In this document: in pieces, positions 49,378 to 58,600 of the stretch | Numbering within the stretch: the stretch's first letter is position 1 | Layout: each line of letters opens with the position of its first letter | DNA from: an uncultured Eubacteriales bacterium | Lineage (GTDB): Bacteria > Bacillota > Clostridia > Christensenellales > CAG-138 | Assembly: GCA_900319345.1 (NCBI GenBank) | Contig: ONNZ01000021.1 | Span: forward strand, 1 to 64,000 | Direction of reading: 5' to 3' | DNA: 64,000 bases | Made by a program: the position numbers and the translations under genes | Notes under the pieces: generated by a model | The model's input: only the letters and a program-made list of their open reading frames with translations | The model's database searches: none | Told to the model about the DNA's origin: nothing

Positions 49378-51230
49378 AAGCGCTGCTCAAGACCCTGTTG
49401 ATCCTCCTCATCATCGGCGGTTTGGTGGCCGGAGGCGTCTATGGCTACAGCCGCTACACCCTGAGCCAGCCCTGCGAGGTCCAGCCCGTGGGGAATTGGC
49501 TGCTGGAGTATTCCCCCAACCAAACGTATCTCGGGGGCAGCGTCACCTCCGGCCGAAGCCTGATCCTCTATCGGGAAAAGGAGAGGACGCCCCTGGAGAT
49601 CTACGTCACCGAGGGGCAGCAGGTCCACGTGGGGGACCCCCTGGTCCGCTACGACACCACCAAGGACGCCCTGGATCTGGACGAGAAGCTCCTGACCCGG
49701 CAAAAGCTGTACGACAGCCTCCAGCCCCTCTACAAGGAGTATGCGTACTACGCCTTCCAGCCCTACGAGCGCACCCTGCCCACGGCCACGCCCACCTTCA
49801 CCCCCACGCCCCGGGCGGCCAGCGCCGGGGAGGTGCCGGGGGTCCATCGGCTGTCGGCCCTGGTGCAGCGGAACCTGGGACAGATCGCCGGAGACGGCAG
49901 CGAGGACGATCCCTACGAATTCGAGATCCCCTCTCGATACAGCATCTCGGATCCCATTCCCGAATCCCTGTTGCTTCGCCTGCAGTCGGAAGCGAGCTTT
50001 CGGCCGGTCTACGCCTGGATTCAAGTGAAGGACCTGGGATACCTGTTCCTGCGGGTTTCGCCCCTGGAACGGCCAAGTGACAAACTCAACGTCTGTATCG
50101 CCTGTACGGAACGAAAGGAAGCGCCCACGGGGACCCTGGACGAACAGGATTTGCAGCCTGACAGCGGCGACGGAAACATCGATGACCCCTTTATATTCTC
50201 CTATACGGAGGGCATGGAGGTCTCTGGTGGGTTCTTTTCCCGGTACTGTCGGGAGGCCAGCAGCCAGGGCAGATACCTGTATGCGGAGCTCCAGGGCCGC
50301 AAGCTGACCATGGCAGTGGACTTCACCAGCATGGGGACCTATATCCTCCGGCTGAAGATCACGCCGGTGCCCACGCCCACCCCCACGCCCACGCCCACCC
50401 CCACGCCTACGTCCAGCCCCACGCCCACGCCTACGCCGGTGCCTACGCCGACGGCCACGCCGGAGGGCTGGGCCGAAGATCCGGAGCCCTACGACCCACC
50501 CCTCTACTACGGGGCCATGGGCCGGGCGGAGCGCCTCGCCTACGTGCAGGAGCTGGCCCAGAAGATCCGGGACGGGGAGCTGGAGTACCAGCAGCTGTGC
50601 CACGACATCGCGCTGCTGACGGCCTCCGCCGAGAACGGGACCCTGAACAGCGCCATCGACGGGGTGGTATCGAAGCTGGATTTGGACGCCAGGGTGGGGG
50701 AGACCATGCTGGAGATCCGGGGCGGCAGCGGCAAGAGCGTCATCAGCTGCATGCTGGGCGAGACGGAGTTGAACAAGTACCCGCTGGGCACCGAGCTCAC
50801 GGGGTTCAACTACGAGATCGGCAGCGACGTGACCGCCCGGGTGACCTACGTGAGCTCCATGCCCGCCACGGAGAATTATAGCAACGGCGGCAACCCAAAC
50901 TCCTCGGGCTACACCATGCTCCTGGAGGTCCAGGGGGACGTGGAGCTGCCATTGTACAGCTACGTGGAGTTCACCTCCTTCGAGCCCCTCTCAAAGTCCG
51001 GCACCATCTACCTCTACGAGGCCTTCGTCCGGGAGATCGACGGCCAGGACTGCATCTTCATCGCCCGGGACGGGGTCCTAAAGAAGGTGCAGGTCCACAC
51101 GGGCCGGCGGGTCATGGAGTATATCGAGCTCATCGGCAGCGACCTCACCCGGGAGGATTACATCGCCTTCCCCTACGGCAAGACCGTGCGGGACGGCGCC
51201 ACCGTCAAGATCACCGACGGCAGCTGGTGA
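49374..51230 (+). CDS. Second membrane fusion protein with large inserted domain pair
   Basis: A 618-residue HlyD-like adaptor. A membrane anchor (about 5-25) and the first lipoyl half (about 40-95) are followed by a short helix. An insert of about 230 residues (135-365), bounded by Pro-Thr stretches, interrupts the helical hairpin; helix return (about 383-425) and the beta-barrel part then continue. The insert contains two similar subdomains opening with GDGSEDDPYEFEI and GDGNIDDPFIFSY. It overlaps the ATPase gene by ATGA. It may form a heteromeric adaptor with the protein at 47330. Confidence 0.78.
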   Translation: MKALLKTLLILLIIGGLVAGGVYGYSRYTLSQPCEVQPVGNWLLEYSPNQTYLGGSVTSGRSLILYREKERTPLEIYVTEGQQVHVGDPLVRYDTTKDALDLDEKLLTRQKLYDSLQPLYKEYAYYAFQPYERTLPTATPTFTPTPRAASAGEVPGVHRLSALVQRNLGQIAGDGSEDDPYEFEIPSRYSISDPIPESLLLRLQSEASFRPVYAWIQVKDLGYLFLRVSPLERPSDKLNVCIACTERKEAPTGTLDEQDLQPDSGDGNIDDPFIFSYTEGMEVSGGFFSRYCREASSQGRYLYAELQGRKLTMAVDFTSMGTYILRLKITPVPTPTPTPTPTPTPTSSPTPTPTPVPTPTATPEGWAEDPEPYDPPLYYGAMGRAERLAYVQELAQKIRDGELEYQQLCHDIALLTASAENGTLNSAIDGVVSKLDLDARVGETMLEIRGGSGKSVISCMLGETELNKYPLGTELTGFNYEIGSDVTARVTYVSSMPATENYSNGGNPNSSGYTMLLEVQGDVELPLYSYVEFTSFEPLSKSGTIYLYEAFVREIDGQDCIFIARDGVLKKVQVHTGRRVMEYIELIGSDLTREDYIAFPYGKTVRDGATVKITDGSW

Positions 51231-51245
51231 GGGAGGGGGAGCGCT

Positions 51246-52496
51246 ATGTTTGAAAACATTCGGGAGGCCTTCGACGGCATCTGGTCCCATAAGCTCAGGA
51301 GCGCCCTCACCATGCTGGGCATCATCATCGGCATCGCCTCCATCATCGCCATCTCCTCCACCATCATGGGCACCAACGAGCAGATCAAGCAGAACCTGGT
51401 GGGGGCGGGCAACAACACCGTGGAGGTGGCCCTCTACCAGGGGGACTACGTGCTGGACCCCAGCTATCAGCAGGTGCCGGAGTACGTGACGCCCCTGGAC
51501 GCGTCCATCCTGCCGGAGCTCCTCAAGATCAAGCAGGTGGAGGACGCCAGCCTCTTCTACCGCCGGGACGCCTACGGCATGATCTGGTACGGGTCCGAAG
51601 GCCTGAACCAGGGGTCCGTCTACGGGGTGGACGAGCGTTTCCTCAGCGTGAACGGGTACGTGATCCGCAGCGGCCGCGGGTTCCTTCCCGAGGACTTCAC
51701 TGGGTATAAAAAGGTGGCCCTCATCGACAGGACCGTGTCCGAGACGTTGTTCATGGGCAAGAACCCCGTGAACAAGACCATCGAGATCATGTCGGAACCC
51801 TACGTAGTGGTGGGCGAGTTCACCCAGAACAGCGCCTTCACGCCTACGATCACCTCCATCAACGACTACTTCACCTACACCGACCATTCCGGCGGCAAGG
51901 TGCTGATCCCCGCCTCCACCTGGCCCACCCTGTTCAGCTACGACCAGCCCAGCTCGGTGGTGGTCCGGGCCGGGAGCACCGACGACATGACCGAGGCCGG
52001 GAAGCAGACCGCCGCCCTGCTGAACAAGACCCTGACCGGGTCCGGGGACGTGACCTACAAGAGCAAGGACCTGCTGGAGCAGGCCAAGAAGCTTCAGGAG
52101 CTGAGCTCTGCCACCAACCGGCAGCTCATCTGGATCGCCAGCATCTCCCTGCTGGTGGGGGGCATCGGCGTCATGAACATCATGCTGGTGTCCGTCACCG
52201 AGCGGACCCCGGAGATCGGCCTCAAGAAGGCCCTGGGGGCCCGAAAGCGGAAGATCTCCGCCCAGTTCCTCACGGAGGCGGGGGTGCTCACCTGCATCGG
52301 CGGCATATTGGGCGTCCTGGTGGGCATCGGCCTTGCGTACATGGTGTCCCGGGTCTCCGGCGTGCCCATCTTCATCAGCTGGTACATCGTGGCGGCCACG
52401 GTGGTCTTTTCCGCCCTGGTGGGCCTCTTCTTCGGCGCCGTGCCCGCCGTCCAGGCGGCGCGCCTCAACCCCATCGACGCGTTGCGGAGGGAATAG
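51246..52496 (+). CDS. MacB-like FtsX-fold ABC permease
   Basis: A 416-residue permease with one N-terminal helix (about 18-40), a large extracytoplasmic MacB_PCD domain (about 45-270), and three C-terminal helices (about 295-410) containing GGIGVMNIMLVSVTERTPEIG and LGARKRKI. It is the mechanotransmission-type permease of a tripartite transporter with the two adaptors and the ATPase. AGGGAGGGGGAGC precedes the ATG. It exports peptides, lipoproteins or antibiotics in known relatives; the substrate here is unknown. Confidence 0.92.
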   Translation: MFENIREAFDGIWSHKLRSALTMLGIIIGIASIIAISSTIMGTNEQIKQNLVGAGNNTVEVALYQGDYVLDPSYQQVPEYVTPLDASILPELLKIKQVEDASLFYRRDAYGMIWYGSEGLNQGSVYGVDERFLSVNGYVIRSGRGFLPEDFTGYKKVALIDRTVSETLFMGKNPVNKTIEIMSEPYVVVGEFTQNSAFTPTITSINDYFTYTDHSGGKVLIPASTWPTLFSYDQPSSVVVRAGSTDDMTEAGKQTAALLNKTLTGSGDVTYKSKDLLEQAKKLQELSSATNRQLIWIASISLLVGGIGVMNIMLVSVTERTPEIGLKKALGARKRKISAQFLTEAGVLTCIGGILGVLVGIGLAYMVSRVSGVPIFISWYIVAATVVFSALVGLFFGAVPAVQAARLNPIDALRRE

Positions 52497-52509
52497 ATGT
52501 CTCTCTTTT

Positions 52510-52658
52510 GCCGCTTTTTCTCTTTATACAAAGAGAAAAAGCGGCGGAAAAAGAGAAACTTGCCTAATGGAAAAGGGATCGTGGAAACCCCATGATCCCT
52601 TTCTTGTGCTTTTCTTTTTCGCGCACCTTTTTCTTTTCACCGAAAAGAAAAAGGTGCG
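52510..52658. repeat. Composite palindrome (copy 5)
   Basis: Three stems: 16 bp GCCGCTTTTTCTCTTT (52510-52525, complement 52530-52545), central AAAGGGATC/GATCCCTTT (52572-52602), and 17 bp CGCACCTTTTTCTTTTC (52622-52638, complement 52642-52658). It separates the convergent permease and methyltransferase genes. Confidence 0.82.
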
Positions 52659-52669
52659 AGGATAAAAAG

Positions 52670-53422
52670 TCACAGCGCTTTCCGCGACCGCATGGCCAGG
52701 AAGGTGGGCACGTTCAGGTCGTGGAGCCGGCCCTGGCCGTTGGTGTCCTCGTAGAGAGCGAGGAGGGTGAACCCCGCCTCCAGCTGCCCGTTGATTTGCT
52801 CCTCCAGGGTGTGGGAGAACTGGACCCCGCAGTCGTCCCGCTGGAGCTGGGCCATCTGCGCCGGGTCTTCGAGGGGGTCGAAGGGCAGCCGGTTCACGAT
52901 CCGCTCCTCGTCCTCGTCCACCAGATAGTTCACGAAATGGTCTGTGCCCGACAGCAGATACCCGCCGGGCTTCAGCACCCGAAAGCACTCCCGCCAGATG
53001 GGCTTCACCTCCCGCACGTAGCAGTTGGACACGGGGTGGAAGACGAGGTCGAAGGCCCCGTCGGCAAAGGGCAGGGGTTTGGTCATGTCCGCCCGGACGA
53101 TCTCGATCCCATACCCCTCCCGTTCCGCCACCTTGCGCTCCGCCTTCAGCTGCTCCTCGGAGTAATCGAGGACCGTGCAGACGGCCCCCGCCGCCGCGAA
53201 GATGGGCATCTGCTGCCCGCCGCCGCTGGCGAGGCCCAGGACCCGCTCCCCCCTGAGGTCCCCGAACCACTCCCGGGGCACGGGCTTGGTGGGCGTCAGC
53301 ACCACAGACCAGTCCCCCGCCCGGGCCCGCAGGAAGGTCTCGTGGTCGATGGGCTGCCCCCATTCCCAACCCTCCCGGACCCACCGGTCGATGGTCTTCG
53401 CGTTGATGTCCTGATAGGCCAT
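52670..53422 (-). CDS. Class I SAM-dependent methyltransferase
   Basis: A 250-residue methyltransferase of the Methyltransf_11 type. SAM motif I VLGLASGGGQQMPIFAAAGA (about 61-80) is followed by an acidic DYS loop (motif II) and LPFADGAFDLVFH (motif IV). It transfers a methyl group to an unidentified small molecule. GGGAGGCG lies before the ATG. It is monocistronic between a composite palindrome and a divergent SH3 lipoprotein gene. Confidence 0.88.
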   Translation of the reverse strand: MAYQDINAKTIDRWVREGWEWGQPIDHETFLRARAGDWSVVLTPTKPVPREWFGDLRGERVLGLASGGGQQMPIFAAAGAVCTVLDYSEEQLKAERKVAEREGYGIEIVRADMTKPLPFADGAFDLVFHPVSNCYVREVKPIWRECFRVLKPGGYLLSGTDHFVNYLVDEDEERIVNRLPFDPLEDPAQMAQLQRDDCGVQFSHTLEEQINGQLEAGFTLLALYEDTNGQGRLHDLNVPTFLAMRSRKAL

Positions 53423-53524
53423 GATCTTCGCCTCCCGCTTTTTGACCAGTATACCACAGAAGGTCCCCGGGCGATACGGAAAGCGGCGAAAAAGTGAAGA
53501 AAAATGGAAAAGATTCCCCTATAT

Positions 53525-53553
53525 TTGACAGATGGGGGAAGGTATGGTATACA
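53525..53553 (+). promoter_or_regulatory. Promoter of the SH3 lipoprotein gene
   Basis: TTGACA (53525-53530), 17-bp spacer, TATACA (53548-53553). A leader hairpin GGCGGGC-ttgag-GCCCGCC (53581-53599) lies just before the ribosome site GGGAGG. Confidence 0.8.
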
Positions 53554-53614
53554 GTAATCGGTAAGATTTCGCAACAGGAAGGCGGGCTTGAGGCCCGCCG
53601 TGGGAGGTAACGCT

Positions 53615-55141
53615 ATGAAAGGAACGATAACGCGGGTTTGCCTGGTGCTGCTGGCCGCCGTGATGCTGCTGGGCGCCCTGGCGGGCTGCGGAAAGAACAA
53701 CCCCTCCGTGCTGCATTTGCCCGAGGGCACCGCGTCCACACAGGGCGGCGCGGAGAGCACTCCGGAGCCCCTGACGGCCCTGGGGGATCGGACCTGCCGG
53801 GTGGGCCAGGAGACCATCCCGGAGAGCGCCCTGTTCTCCTTCGTGTTGAACGAGGCCACCTTCGACCCCCTCCAGGGGCTGACGCTGAAGCTCACCTCCG
53901 CCAACAAGGCCGCCGGCCGGGATTTCGTGGTGTCCCTCAACTACCTGTCCGTGAACGGATACATGCAGGACGCGGGCTATGAGGCCCGGGTGCCCGCGGG
54001 TCAAACCGTGGCGGGGGAGATTCTGATCCCCGCCGACGAGCTGCGCAGCTCCGGCGTGTCCTCGGTGGACGAGCTGATCCTCTACCCCCTCATCTATGAC
54101 GACGCCGTGCCCATGGGCCAGGGGGACGTGGTGGACGGCGCCTTCAGCTTCTATCCCACGGGCCAGAGCAAGGGCAACGTGGTCTATCCCGTCCGCCAGA
54201 AGACGGACAAGGAGCAGACCTTCTTCGACAACACCTTCGCCGCCATGATCATCCTGGGCGTGGACAAGGACGAAGCCGGGGATCTGGACGTGAACTGCTA
54301 TCTGGAGAACAAGACCGATAAGTTTTTGAGCTTCACCTGGTCCGACGTAGCGGTGGACGGCGCCAGCGCCGGTTCCGGCGGGGACGCCATCGTGGCCCCG
54401 GGCATGCGCCGGTACGCCCCGATCCACATCGCCGCCGCCGGGATCAGCGATGAGCCCGGCTCCGTGGCTTTCAAGGTCAGCGCCACGCCCCTCTCCAACG
54501 ACGGCACCCCGGTGGCCCCCCTTATGGAGCAGCGGGGCACCTACCGCTTCACCAGCGCCCCAGGCGCCGCCGCCACTCCGGACGGCGGGGACGAGCCGGA
54601 AGGCGAGCCGGTGACCGGCACCGCGGCCACGGCTACGCCCGCCCCCACCACCGTGGTCTACACCACGCCCACTTCGGCCCAGAAGAAGAACGCCAAGAAC
54701 GGGTACGTGAACAAGGACAAGGTGAACCTGCGCTCCGGCCCCGGCACCAAGTACAAGACCGTGGGCACCAAGATCGAGCAGAACACCGCCGTGACCCTCT
54801 ACGAGCTCCAGGACGGCTGGTGGTTCCTCAAGTGCGGCAAGCACTACGGCTACGTGAAGGCCGACTACATCACCCAGGGCAAGCCCAAGGCGACAGCCGC
54901 CACGGAAGGCGACGGCAAGACCTTCGCCGGCACCGTGAATGCCTCCAAGGCCGCCCTGCGGCAGAGCGCCGACAAGGACTCCAAGTGTATCAAGGAGCTG
55001 AGCGACGGCGACAAGGTGACGGTCTACTACAAGACCAAGGGCAAGGACGGCCACACCTGGTACTACCTGGCCTATGGCAAGACCAAGGGCTATGTCCGCT
55101 CCGACCTGGTGAAGGTATCCGGAAAGGTCCCCACAAAGTAA
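53615..55141 (+). CDS. Lipoprotein with two C-terminal bacterial SH3 domains
   Basis: A 508-residue lipoprotein: signal peptide with lipobox LAGC, a beta-rich region of unknown fold (about 50-325), a Thr/Pro linker, and two SH3b domains (about 370-435 and 445-500), the first with GYVNKDKVNLRSGPGTKYK. SH3b domains bind cell-wall peptides, so the protein probably sits between membrane and wall. GGGAGG precedes ATG 53615. Monocistronic, ending in a strong terminator. Confidence 0.85.
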   Translation: MKGTITRVCLVLLAAVMLLGALAGCGKNNPSVLHLPEGTASTQGGAESTPEPLTALGDRTCRVGQETIPESALFSFVLNEATFDPLQGLTLKLTSANKAAGRDFVVSLNYLSVNGYMQDAGYEARVPAGQTVAGEILIPADELRSSGVSSVDELILYPLIYDDAVPMGQGDVVDGAFSFYPTGQSKGNVVYPVRQKTDKEQTFFDNTFAAMIILGVDKDEAGDLDVNCYLENKTDKFLSFTWSDVAVDGASAGSGGDAIVAPGMRRYAPIHIAAAGISDEPGSVAFKVSATPLSNDGTPVAPLMEQRGTYRFTSAPGAAATPDGGDEPEGEPVTGTAATATPAPTTVVYTTPTSAQKKNAKNGYVNKDKVNLRSGPGTKYKTVGTKIEQNTAVTLYELQDGWWFLKCGKHYGYVKADYITQGKPKATAATEGDGKTFAGTVNASKAALRQSADKDSKCIKELSDGDKVTVYYKTKGKDGHTWYYLAYGKTKGYVRSDLVKVSGKVPTK

Positions 55142-55161
55142 ATACCCTTTCATTCATCCCG

Positions 55162-55186
55162 CGGGCGTCGAAAGACGCCCGTTTTT
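55162..55186 (+). terminator. Intrinsic terminator
   Basis: CGGGCGTC-gaaa-GACGCCCG followed by TTTTT, 20 bases after the SH3 lipoprotein stop. Confidence 0.92.
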
Positions 55187-55194
55187 CTTTGCTT

Positions 55195-55278
55195 TTACAG
55201 GTCGATTACAACTTCCGGGGGGCTTTTACAAGTCCATGACAACTCCGTTACAGTTTGTCCGAATTTGGGGTGTAGGAT
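55195..55278 (+). promoter_or_regulatory. Regulated promoter B of lipoprotein paralogue 5
   Basis: Five TTACA-type half-sites: TTACAG 55195, TTACAA 55206, TTACAA 55226, TGACAA 55237, TTACAG 55248, mostly 11 bp apart. CGAATTTGGGGTGT (55260-55273) and a TAGGAT-like -10 follow. From 55226 on it is nearly the same as promoter A at 23081-23133. Confidence 0.62.
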
Positions 55279-55305
55279 GGGAGCAAAGGAAAGGAGGTAC
55301 GAAAC

Positions 55306-56781
55306 ATGAAACGGATATTGACTTTGATTTTGGCGGTCATGCTGTTGGCAGGCTGCCAGCCAACGCCGGAGGTAGACGCGGTACGGCAGAAGAACAGCGT
55401 GAAGATGATCGAGATGGCCAAGGGCCAGGCCACGGCGGAGCCCCCGGCGGGGGAGGCGGGGCCCGCCGCGACGCCCGTGCCGGTGCGGGAGCAGGTGCCG
55501 GAGCGGCTCGTTTGGGACTTCTATACGGACGTGAAGAACGTCCACGTCACGGCGGACGCCCCCATCCGGGTCATGACGGAGGACGGTTTCCCCCTGCTCC
55601 GGGTGGCGCCCCGCCGATTCACGGGAACGGAGAACGTGGCCGTGGCGGGGGCGCTTCTGGGCACAGACACGGTGTATAAGAGCGTCTACCAGCTGACCCG
55701 GAAGGATCTGGAGAAGCAGATCACGGACCTGATGAACACCCTCAGCGATCCCCTGAACAACAAGGAGCTGCTGGAGGACTTCGATCGGGAGGAGCTGGAA
55801 AACGAGCTGATCCCCCGGTGGCAGAAGCATCTGGAGGAGCTGCAGGCCCAGTATCGGGATTTCAAAGACGGGGAGCCTCAGCCCAATCCCCTGTGGGACG
55901 GGCAGGCGGAGAAGGACAACCAGACCGTGCTGGTGACCGGGGCCTGGGACAAGAACAATGCCGAGAAGTACGACAGCGTCTATTTCTTCGCCCGGGACGA
56001 ATACCCCTCCTACTGGTCTATGGACTACATCCGAAAGGGGAACTGGGGCGCGGCCTGGGACTACGGCCTCCTGGAGCGGATCGACCCCGCGGCCTACGAC
56101 ACGCCCCACGAGGGGGTCAGCCTGACGCCTCGGCAGGCGGCGGAACAGGTGCAGGCGAAACTGGCCCCCTTTGTGAAGACCAGCGTGGTGGACATCCTCT
56201 GGGGCAACAACGCCTCCGACACCTACGGTTCCGACGGGATGAAGCTCCGCTGGGGGTACGTGGTGCGGCTCATGCCCCTCTACCACGGCACGGCCACGGG
56301 CGTGGGCCTGGGGTATCTGCCCATGAGCAGCCGGGACGAGACCACCAACGTGAGCCGCACCTGGCAGCAGGAGTATATCATGGGGGCGGTGAACGACGGT
56401 GGCGTCCTGAACCTCGACTGGATGTCCCCCCTGACCGTCACGGAGGTGGTGACGGAGCGGGCGAACCTGCTGCCCTTCCCGGAGATAGAGCAGATCGCCC
56501 AGCGGCAGCTCAACCGGAAGCTCTCCTTCGAAGGCAGGGAGAACGGCTCCCTGCAGGTGGCGGGGGTGCGGCTGGGGCTCCTCTATATCATGGAGCAGAA
56601 CGTGCAGGAGGGAGGATTGCTGGTGCCCGCCTGGGTCTTTCTCAAGGCGGAGGAGGTCAATGAGTCCCAGAAGAAGCTGTGGAGCGGGGATCCGTCCACT
56701 CTCGACTATGACGTGCTGAACCCTCTGGTGATCATCAACGCCGTGGACGGCACCATCATCGACCCCTATGCGGGGTATTGA
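55306..56781 (+). CDS. Lipoprotein paralogue 5 (DUF6034-like), stand-alone
   Basis: A 491-residue lipoprotein related to the four-gene array at 25046-30806. Lipobox LLAGC is followed by QPTPEVDAVRQKN, a divergent form of the family signature, and the protein ends INAVDGTIIDPYAGY. The body has an acidic/basic helical stretch around 125-190 (DLEKQITDLMNTL). AAAGGAGG precedes the ATG. Its promoter matches that of the operon carrying the array, so all members may respond to one regulator. Function unknown. Confidence 0.78.
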   Translation: MKRILTLILAVMLLAGCQPTPEVDAVRQKNSVKMIEMAKGQATAEPPAGEAGPAATPVPVREQVPERLVWDFYTDVKNVHVTADAPIRVMTEDGFPLLRVAPRRFTGTENVAVAGALLGTDTVYKSVYQLTRKDLEKQITDLMNTLSDPLNNKELLEDFDREELENELIPRWQKHLEELQAQYRDFKDGEPQPNPLWDGQAEKDNQTVLVTGAWDKNNAEKYDSVYFFARDEYPSYWSMDYIRKGNWGAAWDYGLLERIDPAAYDTPHEGVSLTPRQAAEQVQAKLAPFVKTSVVDILWGNNASDTYGSDGMKLRWGYVVRLMPLYHGTATGVGLGYLPMSSRDETTNVSRTWQQEYIMGAVNDGGVLNLDWMSPLTVTEVVTERANLLPFPEIEQIAQRQLNRKLSFEGRENGSLQVAGVRLGLLYIMEQNVQEGGLLVPAWVFLKAEEVNESQKKLWSGDPSTLDYDVLNPLVIINAVDGTIIDPYAGY

Positions 56782-56804
56782 GAACGCGCCGCGTCAAATC
56801 ATGC

Positions 56805-56832
56805 TTGCTTTTTATCGGCGTTCCCGTATAAT
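56805..56832 (+). promoter_or_regulatory. Promoter of the ABC exporter operon
   Basis: TTGCTT (56805-56810), 16-bp spacer, TATAAT (56827-56832). Confidence 0.65.
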
Positions 56833-56882
56833 AGAGATACATACCCCATAGTCCGGGCGGGCCCGGCAGAAAGAGACACGTC

Positions 56883-58587
56883 TTGATATTCGGCAAGCAC
56901 ATCAACAGGTATTATCTCAAATACGCGCCCCGGCTGCTGCTGGGGGCGGTGGCCCTCATCCTGGTGGACTACGTGCAGCTGATCCTGCCGGAGCTCTACC
57001 GGATGCTGGTCAACGGCCTCAACACCGGGTCCGTGCTCTATAACGGGGTCCAGGTGCCCTTCACCATGGACTTTTTGCTGGACCATCTGTGCCTGCCCAT
57101 CGTGTACATCATCGTGGTCATGGTCATCGGCCGGTTCCTGTGGCGGGTCTGCTTCTTCGGCGCGGCCATCAAGGTGGAGACGGACATCCGCATCCGCATG
57201 TTCGACCACTGCAAGGACCTGTCGAGGGAGTACTACCAGGTGAACAAGGTGGGCAACCTCATGAGCCTGTTCACCAACGATCTCGACACCATCCAGGAGT
57301 GCTTCGGCGACGGCCTCTTGATGTTCTGCGACGCCCTGTTTCTGGGGAGCCTGGCCTTCTCCAAGATGCTGCGGATGGACCTTACCCTGACATTGCTGAC
57401 CCTGGTGCCCCTGACCATGCTCCTGCTGGTGGGGGTGTTCATGGGCAAGACCATGATGAAGAAGTGGGAGGTGCGCCAGCAGGCCTTCTCGAACCTTTCC
57501 GACTTTGCCCAGGAGAGCTTCTCCGGCTTCGCCGTGGTGAAGGCCTTCGTGAAGGAGCTGGTGCAGCTCAAGGACTTCCAGAAGCTGAACATCGACAACG
57601 AGAACACCAACGTGAGCTACGTGAAGACCTCCACCAAGCTCCACGTGTTCATCACCCTGCTGGTGGAGACGGTCATCTGCGTCATCCTGGGCTACGGCGG
57701 GTATCTCGTCTATCGGCACCGGTTCGACGCCGGGCAGCTGGTGGAGTACATCGCCTACTTCTCCTCTGTGGTCTGGCCAGCTGCTGGAGGCGAAGATCGA
57801 CGTGCAGGACAAGCCCGGGGCCACGGACATCGAGCAGGTCCGGGGCAAGATCGAGTTTCGGGATCTGACCTTCCGCTACCCCGACGGGGAGTTCGACGCC
57901 CTCCAGAACGTGTCCTTCACCATCGAGCCCGGGGAGAGCGTGGGCATCGTGGGCAAGACCGGCTCCGGCAAGACCACCATCGTGGATCTGATCCTGCGGA
58001 CCTACAACGTGCCTGACGGCACCCTGTTCGTGGACGATAGGGACGTGAATTCCATCACCATCCGATCCCTCCGAGCGGGCTGCGCCTACGTGCCCCAGGA
58101 CAACTTCCTGTTCTCGGACACCATCACCAACAACATCAACTTCGCCTTCGACGACGTGAACAAGGAGGCCGTGCGGCAGGCCGCCCGCCTCGCTGACGTC
58201 CACGGGAACATCGCCGAATTCAAGGAGGGGTACGAGACCATCCTGGGCGAGCGGGGCGTCACCGTCTCCGGCGGTCAGAAGCAGCGCATCTCCATCGCCC
58301 GGGCCCTCATGAAGGACGCGCCCATCCTGATCCTGGACGATTCCGTCTCCGCCGTGGACACGGACACGGAGAAGGTGATCCTGGAGAACCTGAGGAGCAC
58401 CCGCCAGGGCAAGACCACCATCCTGATCGCCCACCGGATCAGCACCATAGAGGGCCTCGATAAGATCGTCTTCGTGGAGGACGGGCGGATCGTGGCCGTG
58501 GGGAGCCATGGGGCGCTGCTAGCCGCCTGCCCGGCCTACGCGCGGATGGTGGAGCTCCAGCGGCTCGAGGACGAATCGAAGGAATGA
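56883..58587 (+). pseudogene. Heterodimeric ABC exporter subunit 1, frame broken near 57778
   Basis: A type IV ABC exporter half. Five or so membrane helices and their loops are encoded from TTG 56883 (preceded by a weak AAAGAG) to YIAYFSSVVWP near 57778. Typical relatives then have about 22 residues ending in ...ASLKRIS before LLEA. Those are missing, and LLEAKIDVQDKPGA with the complete nucleotide-binding domain continues in another frame to 58587. That domain has Walker A GKTGSGKTT, signature VSGGQKQR and a degenerate Walker B LILDDS (Asp in place of Glu), as expected for the non-catalytic half of a heterodimer. The partner follows. Deletion or assembly error cannot be told apart. Confidence 0.8.
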
Positions 58588-58600
58588 GGAGGTGACGATC

